This document shows, one piece after another, positions 31,056-36,313 of a stretch of 36,313 nt of DNA. The notes under the pieces were generated by a model. It searched no databases, was not told where the DNA came from, and worked only from the letters and a program-made list of their open reading frames with translations. Positions within the stretch are counted from its first letter, which is position 1; every line of letters starts with the position of its first letter. The position numbers and the translations under genes were made by a program. Source of the stretch: Bacillota bacterium (GTDB taxonomy: Bacteria > Bacillota > Clostridia > Acetivibrionales > JAFADI01); assembly GCA_023424965.1 (NCBI GenBank), contig JAFADI010000146.1:1-36313 (forward strand), given 5' to 3'.

Positions 31056-32760
31056 AAGCATCCTCACTCCTGTTTATGGGTAAGATTAATTTGACAACGG
31101 TGCCGTTGTCCTTTTCACTCAAGATTTCAACCCCATATTTTTCACCGTAGGTGAGCTGTATCCTCCGGTGGACGTTGAACAGACCGATGTGGGAGGAGCT
31201 GTTCTTGTTCTGGCTCAATATCTGCCGTATTTCATCGAGTTGAAGGGGAGCAATACCTGTCCCGTCGTCGTATATGACAATGACGAGCTTGTCTTCAATG
31301 AAGCTGGCCTTGATTTTGACGGACAGGGACTTGCGGTTTTCGAAGCCATACTTTACTGCATTCTCAATAATGGGCTGAATGATGAGCTTGGGAACAATGC
31401 AGCCACAGGTGCCTTCTTCCACGTTGATGGTATAGTTGAAACGCTTGTCGAACCGGTATTTCTGGATGAGAAGATAGTTTTCGGTGTATTCCAGGTCCTC
31501 GCTCAACGTCACCCTGGAGATGGTGTTGTTTATGCTGTAGCGCAGCAGCGTGGACAGAGCCACGATAATCTTGTTTACCGAAGGCGGGTCCATTTTGGAC
31601 ATGTATTTTATCATTTCCAGGGTGTTGAACAGAAAGTGGGGGTTGAACTGGGACTCCAGCTGTTTGATTTCCGACAGCACGCTCTGCCTTGCCTTTTCCT
31701 TGTTCACCTCGATGAGGTTTTTGATATCGCTGAGCATCTGGTTGTAAGACTCCGCAATGATCTGGAATTCATCCCTGGTGTTGATATTCAGCAGAATGTC
31801 CAACTGCCCGTTCTGAACGTTTTCGATTGCCTCGATGATTTCATCGATGACCTTGGTTTTGCTGTTTGCGATGCTCCTGGCAGACAGGTAGGTGGTGGCC
31901 GTAAGCATGAGGAAGAGGATGACCAGCAGGATTCCCACAATGATGAAGATGGAGCCGAAATACCCGATGGAGGTTATGGTGTAGATGGAAATATTTTTAT
32001 CCAGTATTTCCGACATGGTCACATAATGGCTATCGGTGGCCGACTTTGTAAACCCGGCCTTACCCCTGAAATTCTCGTCCAGCTTGCCGAATTTGTTGAT
32101 CAACAGGGCATTGGTACTGGAAATGACATTGCTGTATTTATCGGCAACCACCACATTGATGGAGAAATTTTCACTGATGATCCTGGTCAGGTCCCTTTCA
32201 TCCAGGTCAAAGGTGAGATAGCCCAGGGGCTTTCCATCTTTCATCAGGGCCTTGCCTACCGACAGAATCTGCTTTAAGGAGTGCTCCGAGGAGGTACGGA
32301 CCAGTACCACCTGGTCCGGCGCGTTCAGCATTCTGTTTGCGATGCCCCAGGAAAAGGCGTTTTCCCCCTGGGCGTATTCCGGAATCTGGGTGGTGCTGGC
32401 GATAATGGGCCGCATGTCTTTATCGTAAACAAAAAAATTACACCGTATATCCATGCTGTTCACAAAGCTGTAGAATTCTTCATAGATGGTGCTGGTGACG
32501 TTCCCGGAGCTTACGGAGCCCAGAATATCGGCCTGGGACGACATTTTGCCGGCCTGGCTCATGTAGGCGGAGACCACGGATTCTATCCTCTTGGAAACTT
32601 CCTGGTTGATGCTGCGGTTCTGGTTGGCCACCGTCCGGTACCACATGGAAAAGGAAATGATATAGCTGAAAAAGGTGATAATGATGACCGGAACAAGAGC
32701 ATAGATAGTAAAGGTTCTCTTTATATCATCCTTAAAATGCTTGAAATTTTCGACTTCCAT
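31033..32760 (-). CDS. Membrane sensor histidine kinase, YesM-like
   Basis: Signal receptor of 575 residues. Membrane helix about 15-38 (YALVPVIIITFFSYIISFSMWY), an extracellular Cache-like domain about 40-255 (IRCNFFVYDKDMRPIIAST; ILSVGKALMKDGKPLGYLTFDL), membrane helix about 258-285, HAMP about 285-335, His_kinase domain with ESQFNPHFLFNTLEMIK (His375), then HATPase_c with NAVKYGFENR and DDGTGI. This is the YesM/LytS architecture used for sugar sensing in Firmicutes. In Staphylococcus the related HptS works with the binding protein HptA. The gene overlaps the response regulator by about 23 bases. GGGGG lies close to ATG 32760. Confidence 0.94.
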   Translation of the reverse strand: MEVENFKHFKDDIKRTFTIYALVPVIIITFFSYIISFSMWYRTVANQNRSINQEVSKRIESVVSAYMSQAGKMSSQADILGSVSSGNVTSTIYEEFYSFVNSMDIRCNFFVYDKDMRPIIASTTQIPEYAQGENAFSWGIANRMLNAPDQVVLVRTSSEHSLKQILSVGKALMKDGKPLGYLTFDLDERDLTRIISENFSINVVVADKYSNVISSTNALLINKFGKLDENFRGKAGFTKSATDSHYVTMSEILDKNISIYTITSIGYFGSIFIIVGILLVILFLMLTATTYLSARSIANSKTKVIDEIIEAIENVQNGQLDILLNINTRDEFQIIAESYNQMLSDIKNLIEVNKEKARQSVLSEIKQLESQFNPHFLFNTLEMIKYMSKMDPPSVNKIIVALSTLLRYSINNTISRVTLSEDLEYTENYLLIQKYRFDKRFNYTINVEEGTCGCIVPKLIIQPIIENAVKYGFENRKSLSVKIKASFIEDKLVIVIYDDGTGIAPLQLDEIRQILSQNKNSSSHIGLFNVHRRIQLTYGEKYGVEILSEKDNGTVVKLILPINRSEDAYAESVNR

Positions 32761-32783
32761 GGGACCCCCTTGAAAAGCGGACA

Positions 32784-32811
32784 GGATAAATATCCTTTAC
32801 AATATTGTAAA
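32784..32811. promoter_or_regulatory. Two adjacent palindromes upstream of the sensor kinase gene
   Basis: GGATAAATATCC (32784-32795) is directly followed by TTTACAATATTGTAAA (32796-32811), a perfect 16-base palindrome. They are 24-51 bases before the kinase start, in the 188-base gap shared with the divergent hemerythrin gene. They look like operator sites; TTTACA inside may also act as a -35 for the kinase. I see no reliable promoter for the hemerythrin gene in the rest of the gap. Confidence 0.5.
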
Positions 32812-32948
32812 CTACAAAAGGAAAGGAGACAACTGTTTAGAGAAGGGATTTACTGGCGAAAAATTGAAAATTAAAAAAGAATTTGAAGGATTTTGAAATT
32901 AAATGTCGAACATACAAACACATAGTAAATGTAACGGGGGAATAGCTT

Positions 32949-33365
32949 ATGTTTAAATGGAAGGAAGAATTCACATGCTATAATGAGGACGTGGACAACC
33001 AGCATAAAAGGCTGTTTGAATTGGTAACGGACCTGTATGACATTGTGAAGCTCAAGGACGACTATGACCACTTCGACGAAATCGCAGCCATATTCAAGGA
33101 ACTCAGCGAATATACCGTCTATCACTTCGGATATGAAGAAGAGTTATTCGACAAATACAATTATGACCCCATCAACAAGAAGCTGCACAAGCTGGAGCAC
33201 AAGAGCTTTATAAACAAAGTTTCGGAAATCGACCTGAATGAAATGGATGAGAACCAGAGGGGCATATCCATCGAAATCGTCATGTTTGTCGCCAAGTGGG
33301 TGGAAGACCACATTCTGGAGACCGACAAAAAGTTCGGGGAGTTCATGAAGGAATTGAAGGTATAA
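32949..33365 (+). CDS. Bacteriohemerythrin
   Basis: Single-domain oxygen-binding protein with a di-iron site; 138 residues, the usual size. All seven iron ligands are found at conserved spacing: His19, His59, Glu63, His80, His84, His121, Asp126. There is no signal or membrane segment, so it acts in the cytoplasm. In anaerobes and microaerophiles such proteins store, sense or scavenge O2, or deliver it to oxygenases. GGGGGA lies nine bases before ATG. It is a single gene, divergent from the sensor kinase and followed by a strong terminator. Confidence 0.96.
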   Translation: MFKWKEEFTCYNEDVDNQHKRLFELVTDLYDIVKLKDDYDHFDEIAAIFKELSEYTVYHFGYEEELFDKYNYDPINKKLHKLEHKSFINKVSEIDLNEMDENQRGISIEIVMFVAKWVEDHILETDKKFGEFMKELKV

Positions 33366-33395
33366 GCTCCAGCGCGTATATTGGTTTTGGTGCTC

Positions 33396-33446
33396 AAGTA
33401 CCGGAAACGTCCCTAAAAGGGGTATGTTCCCGGTACTTTTTGTTTT
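33396..33446 (+). terminator. Terminator after bacteriohemerythrin
   Basis: AAGTACCGG (33396-33404) pairs with CCGGTACTT (33430-33438); the inner bases pair partly too, giving a long stem. It is followed by TTTGTTTT. It lies between the convergent hemerythrin and MFS genes; on the minus strand the T-run is poor. Confidence 0.8.
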
Positions 33447-33457
33447 CCTGGATGCTT

Positions 33458-34678
33458 TTAACCGGCCGCTGCCTTCCTGGACTTCATAAGGAGCTGTATT
33501 TTTTCCGAAGCCGCCAGCATGATGAGGATGTTGGCCAGAACGAAAAACGGAAAGAGGCCTATGGTGGTGCGGGAGGCCACCAATCCCAGGAGCGGAGGCA
33601 GAAAGGTGCTGCCCATATAGGCGAAGGCCATCTGGTAGCCGATGATGGTCTGGGAATTTTCTTTTCCGAAACGGGCCGGAGTTTCGTGGATCATACAGGG
33701 GAAAACGGGTGCGCAACCCAATCCCACCAGAATGAAGCCCACAAGGGAAAAAAGGCTGGGGAGAGGCAGCAGCAGAAGGATGGCTCCGGCCAGGGCGGTG
33801 CTCTGACCGATGAGGATTAGGTGCCTGTTGCTGAGCTTCAGGGTCACAAAGCCTGTAATGAACCTCCCTACGGTAATTCCTGCGTAATACATGGAAACCC
33901 ATTGAGCGGCGGTGGCCGCCGGCAATTCCTTCACGCCGATGAGGAAGCTGCTGCCCCACAGGCCCATGGTTGCTTCCGCACCGCAGTAAAAGAGGAAAGA
34001 AGCCAGCGCCAGCTTGACTCCTTTAATTTGTATGGGCTTTACGTTTTCTTCCACTGCTCCCCGCGGAGCAACAGCTTCCGAAAGATTTCCGTTTTCCTCC
34101 GGAGCGGAAGAGCTCTTGTGAGTCTCCTTTGCCATGTGCTTCCACAGGGGAAGGGTGAAAAAGAGCAAGGCAACCAGGGAAAACTGAATGATGGAAACAG
34201 CCAGGTATCCATTCCGCCAGGAATTCTGGCGGGCAATGAACTGTGACATGATGATAGGCCCCAGCGTAGCTCCGATTCCCCAGAAGCAGTGGAGCCAGCT
34301 CATGTGATGGGCTTTGTAGTGGGTGGCCACATAGTTGTTCAGCGCCGCATCCACAGATCCCGCACCCAGGCCGAGAGGTACCGACAGGAGAAGGAGCCAG
34401 AGGAGGGATGGGGAGAAGGAGAAGCCCAGCAGAGCAACGGCCGTCATAAGACAGCTGATGAATGTGATTTTTCCGGTGCTCAGGCGCTTATGCACGGCTC
34501 CGCTGGCAAAGCTGGATACGATGGTGCTGCCTGCGATAAACATGGAAACCAGGCCGGCAGCCTCAAAAGGAGCCCCGTATTCCGACCGCATCAGCGGCCA
34601 GGCCACTCCCAACAAAGAGTCGGGCAGACCCAGGCTTATGAAAGCCATATAAATGGTGATCAATAAAAACGTAGCCAT
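33458..34678 (-). CDS. MFS transporter
   Basis: Twelve-helix membrane transporter of the major facilitator superfamily; 406 residues. The N-half shows LITIYMAFISLGLPDSLLGVAWP and the loop between helices 2 and 3 with GAVHKRLSTGK, and PLGLGAGSVDAALNNYVATHY, which resembles FucP/FHS-type sugar:H+ symporters. A hydrophilic central loop (KETHKSSSAPEENGNLSEA) divides the halves. Sugar transport is suggested by a ROK-family repressor gene upstream on the same strand, but the substrate is not known. GGGAG lies about eight bases before ATG 34678. The 170 bases to the ROK gene hold a run of hairpins. Confidence 0.88.
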   Translation of the reverse strand: MATFLLITIYMAFISLGLPDSLLGVAWPLMRSEYGAPFEAAGLVSMFIAGSTIVSSFASGAVHKRLSTGKITFISCLMTAVALLGFSFSPSLLWLLLLSVPLGLGAGSVDAALNNYVATHYKAHHMSWLHCFWGIGATLGPIIMSQFIARQNSWRNGYLAVSIIQFSLVALLFFTLPLWKHMAKETHKSSSAPEENGNLSEAVAPRGAVEENVKPIQIKGVKLALASFLFYCGAEATMGLWGSSFLIGVKELPAATAAQWVSMYYAGITVGRFITGFVTLKLSNRHLILIGQSTALAGAILLLLPLPSLFSLVGFILVGLGCAPVFPCMIHETPARFGKENSQTIIGYQMAFAYMGSTFLPPLLGLVASRTTIGLFPFFVLANILIMLAASEKIQLLMKSRKAAAG

Positions 34679-34709
34679 AAATTTATACTCCCAGTTGTTT
34701 TGTTGTTCG

Positions 34710-34863
34710 TGGATAGAAAATTATGGTTTTTAATTTTCTATCCATGGGGTTTGGAAAGGGGATTCCCCTTTCCTGGTTTCAGGAAGGTGCTCAGGATGCT
34801 TGCATCCGTCGAAGGGAACCTAAGGTTCCCTAGTGAAGAACAAATGCGTCAGCATTTTGTTCT
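34710..34863. repeat. Run of consecutive perfect hairpins
   Basis: In 154 bases at least five perfect or near-perfect inverted repeats follow each other: a 14-base stem (34710-34723/34731-34744), a 9-base stem (34753-34761/34765-34773), a 6-base stem that competes with it (34770-34775/34780-34785), a 6-base stem (34794-34799/34802-34807), a 9-base stem around one base (34813-34821/34823-34831), and an 11-base stem with one bulge (34837-34847/34852-34863). It lies between the MFS and ROK genes; the last stem lies over the stop codon of the ROK gene. It has no coding frame and no target-site duplication that I can see. Confidence 0.85.
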
Positions 34864-35874
34864 GGTTAGTCTGATGTCAGGTTCCAGCTGCTCCAGTGTT
34901 TGGGCCGCAAGCCCGTTCTGATAGTCTGAAACAAAATTGTCCGAAAGGGAAATGACCGGAACGATGTTCCGGGGAAGTCCTTCCCGGCACTTCCTGGTAA
35001 TTGCTGCAATATGGTCCTGGGTTAAAAAGCTGCCGTTCAGGACAACCCTGTCCGGGTCCAGGATGCAGCAGATGGTCAGGATGAGCGTGTATATTGCTTC
35101 ACACAGCGGGTCAAAGGAAGCATACAGGTCTTTTCCCCATGCCAGGTCAAATGGCAGGCTTCCAACCTCTCCCGCAAAATTTCTCTTTCCTTTAAAAAGC
35201 CTGCCGTTGATAAAAATACCGGCTCCAGGCTGGTACAGGTCGGGGAAATACAGATAGACCAGCGTACAGTCCTCCAGCAGCTTTTTGCGCTTTGCAAACC
35301 CGGTGACGGCACAGTTCACATCGTTTTCCATGACGACGGGCATCCCGTAAAGGGTGCTGAAGTGCTCGGTGAAAGGGGAGCCGATCAGCATCTTGTAGTC
35401 CGACAGGATGATTTTTCCCTCGTCCTCGATCCCCGGATGGCCGAAGCCCAGAACCCGTATGGCGGGATAAGCGGCGAGCAGAGGCTCGATGATCTCTTCA
35501 AAGCATTTGAAATCGATGTTCTCAACCTCTGTGTCCGACTCATATACACATTGGGCCGACAGGTTCACCACGGCGCTGTGGATGGTAATGCGCCTGGCGC
35601 TCTCATAGGGAAACAGCACCAGCGCAAAGGCAAAATCACTGTTGTACCGGTATTGCTGGGCGGGTCTTCCGCCGCTGGAGGGGGAAAGCTCCGACGCAAA
35701 CACCTCGTTTTGTTTTAAAAGGAATTGCAGGACGGTTCCCACCGTAACCAGGCTCAGGCCCGTGGCTTTTGCGATCTGCTGCTTGGTGGCCAGGCCTTTC
35801 ACCTTCAAGGCTTTCCGTACCAGGTTGATGTTTATCTCTTTAATTACAAGGGCATTTCCGCTGATACTTTCCAT
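34849..35874 (-). CDS. ROK-family transcriptional repressor
   Basis: Sugar-responsive regulator of the NagC/XylR type; 341 residues. Residues about 10-65 form a winged helix (LVRKALKVKGLATKQQIAKATGLSLVTVGTVLQFLLKQ), followed by the SSGGRPAQQYRYN hinge. The ROK domain follows: VLGFGHPGIEDEG, MENDVNCAVTGFA, LYFPDLYQPGAGIFINGRLFKG and GEVGSLPFD. It is not a kinase, as the nucleotide motif is not recognisable. The zinc signature (CxCGxxGC) and the His after GExG, usual in ROK proteins, are missing. ATG 35874 has AAAGAGG six bases upstream. The last four codons and the stop lie in a hairpin, so the C-terminus seems altered. Confidence 0.9.
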   Translation of the reverse strand: MESISGNALVIKEININLVRKALKVKGLATKQQIAKATGLSLVTVGTVLQFLLKQNEVFASELSPSSGGRPAQQYRYNSDFAFALVLFPYESARRITIHSAVVNLSAQCVYESDTEVENIDFKCFEEIIEPLLAAYPAIRVLGFGHPGIEDEGKIILSDYKMLIGSPFTEHFSTLYGMPVVMENDVNCAVTGFAKRKKLLEDCTLVYLYFPDLYQPGAGIFINGRLFKGKRNFAGEVGSLPFDLAWGKDLYASFDPLCEAIYTLILTICCILDPDRVVLNGSFLTQDHIAAITRKCREGLPRNIVPVISLSDNFVSDYQNGLAAQTLEQLEPDIRLTRTKC

Positions 35875-35897
35875 GGCGCACCTCTTTAGTAAAAAAC

Positions 35898-35918
35898 TTA
35901 TTAAAAGTATTTTAATAA
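35898..35918. promoter_or_regulatory. Candidate ROK operator
   Basis: TTATTAAAA (35898-35906) and TTTTAATAA (35910-35918) form a perfect inverted repeat around GTA. It covers the predicted start of transcription of the ROK gene, as in the AT-rich NagC/XylR sites, and suggests that the repressor controls itself and the MFS gene. Confidence 0.65.
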
Positions 35919-35926
35919 CTATAATC

Positions 35927-35955
35927 AATATAACACATGCGGTACCATTTGTCAA
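35927..35955 (-). promoter_or_regulatory. Sigma-A promoter of the ROK gene
   Basis: On the minus strand TTGACA (35950-35955) and TATATT (35927-35932) with a 17-base spacer. The -35 is perfect. The operator-like palindrome starts nine bases downstream of the -10. Confidence 0.75.
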
Positions 35956-36026
35956 ATAGTGCTAAAACCTTCCATGAAGAGGGTGCCGGAACTTACCCCG
36001 GGAGAGCAGGCCGGAAAAGAAAAGGG
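35956..36026. other. Intergenic stretch upstream of the remnant
   Basis: Between the ROK promoter and the radical SAM remnant I see no further gene. A TATAAT at 36059-36064 within the remnant could be a promoter, which would agree with the upstream part no longer being coding. The window ends 17 bases after the remnant; AGGAG at 36296-36300 may belong to a gene that starts outside. Confidence 0.4.
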
Positions 36027-36296
36027 ATGGGCTACTATACAGATTCAGTAAAGATTAGGTATAATATTTGTATACAGAACTTGGAGAAATTGGAGTATGC
36101 TTGAGTTTGTAATGAAAGCTCATTTCTCAAGGAATTCAGGGCAAAAAAGACTCCGCCGGCCGGATGCGAAAAATGTTCATATTATTGCATGTGCGGCGGC
36201 GGTGCAAAGTGTTTGTCTTACGCGTTGACCGGGGATATTTCTTCACGTGATCCGGGCTGCCCTATTCTCTGGGACAGCCTGGAACAGCAGAAATAG
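36027..36296 (+). pseudogene. Decayed C-terminal fragment of a radical SAM/SPASM protein
   Basis: From 36105 to 36296 one frame encodes 63 residues with seven cysteines: after LKEFRAKKTPPAGCEKC come Cys at positions 24, 28, 30, 36 and 52, within SYYCMCGGGAKCLSYALTGD and DPGCPILWDSL. The C-x2-C-x3-C-x-C-GGG...TGD...DPxCP order is that of the auxiliary Fe-S (SPASM) domain at the end of NirJ/AhbC- or peptide-maturase-type radical SAM enzymes. The frame has no ATG, GTG or TTG before the CGGG segment; upstream, an in-frame TGA at 36102 cuts it from a 25-codon stretch starting at ATG 36027, which continues the same protein-like frame. No CxxxCxxC radical SAM core is present. I call it a remnant; a sequencing error at 36102 or a real short protein is the alternative. 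Confidence 0.6.
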
Positions 36297-36313
36297 GAGA
36301 ACTTGAATATTAC

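Noticed and set aside
34710..34863. CRISPR array or integron-like repeats
   Set aside because: The inverted repeats differ from one another in sequence and length and have no regular spacers or cas genes nearby.
36102..36104. In-frame TGA as a selenocysteine codon in the SPASM-like frame
   Set aside because: The bases after TGA form only four-base stems; no bacterial SECIS-like hairpin at the right distance. No selenoprotein family fits. A decayed gene is simpler.
36097..36228. A 43-codon frame starting at ATG 36097
   Set aside because: It has TTGGAG upstream and a possible promoter, but its composition is poor (Arg-rich, then a random-looking end) and it overlaps the clearly protein-like SPASM frame.

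Overview
The window looks like a chromosomal segment of a Gram-positive, anaerobic member of the Clostridia (Eubacteriales). This rests on strong AGGAGG-type ribosome binding sites, TTG starts, sigma-A promoters (many of the extended -10 form TGGTATAAT), three SLH domains on a secreted protein, BlaI/M56, HxlR and YesM/YesN regulators, CTC-type L25, and an oxygen-binding bacteriohemerythrin. The species cannot be named from this sequence. No rRNA, tRNA, CRISPR array, transposase or phage gene was seen.

Layout. (1) 1-3716: gluconate cassette on the + strand: 3' part of a gluconokinase, 6-phosphogluconate dehydrogenase, and a LarA-superfamily nickel hydroxyacid racemase/epimerase. (2) 3747-10406: a redox/stress patchwork: DUF2284 protein, nitroreductase, HxlR regulator, WYL regulator, a small unknown protein, lipoprotein MsrA, SDR oxidoreductase, second HxlR regulator, iron-type alcohol dehydrogenase. 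(3) 10635-14031: SLH-anchored GHL10 hydrolase, L25/CTC, YggT-like membrane protein. (4) 14243-18440: BlaI repressor + M56 membrane protease + seven-repeat propeller-like lipoprotein, then an acyl-CoA thioesterase and a mutarotase-like protein. (5) 18655-25105: Cache-PAS-GGDEF-EAL protein, ABC-F ATPase and DEAD-box helicase, the last two translationally coupled. (6) 25289-32760: AfuA/FbpA-type ABC importer (binding protein, ATPase, double permease), HAD phosphatase, and a convergent YesN/YesM-type two-component system. (7) 32949-36313: bacteriohemerythrin, MFS transporter, ROK repressor, and a decayed radical-SAM SPASM fragment.

How the genes may work together. The LarA-like protein keeps all the cofactor and catalytic residues and sits behind the two gluconate enzymes, so a C2 epimerase feeding gluconate into the pentose phosphate pathway is a specific hypothesis. 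The ferric-type ABC importer is next to a Cof-type HAD phosphatase and a YesM/YesN pair; by analogy with AfuABC and HptARS it may take up and sense sugar phosphates rather than iron. The BlaI-M56 pair lacks a sensor domain, which the co-transcribed lipoprotein could supply.

The most unusual non-coding structures are: a run of five to six consecutive hairpins at 34710-34863 that appears to have captured the stop codon of the ROK gene; a duplicated structured element flanking the binding-protein gene (25130-25187 and 26443-26502); and a palindrome at 5599-5634 that carries an extended -10 promoter on each strand. A cysteine-rich reading frame without a start codon at 36105-36296 is the tail of a radical SAM/SPASM enzyme. 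Start codons below were often moved inward from the longest open frame, following ribosome binding sites.
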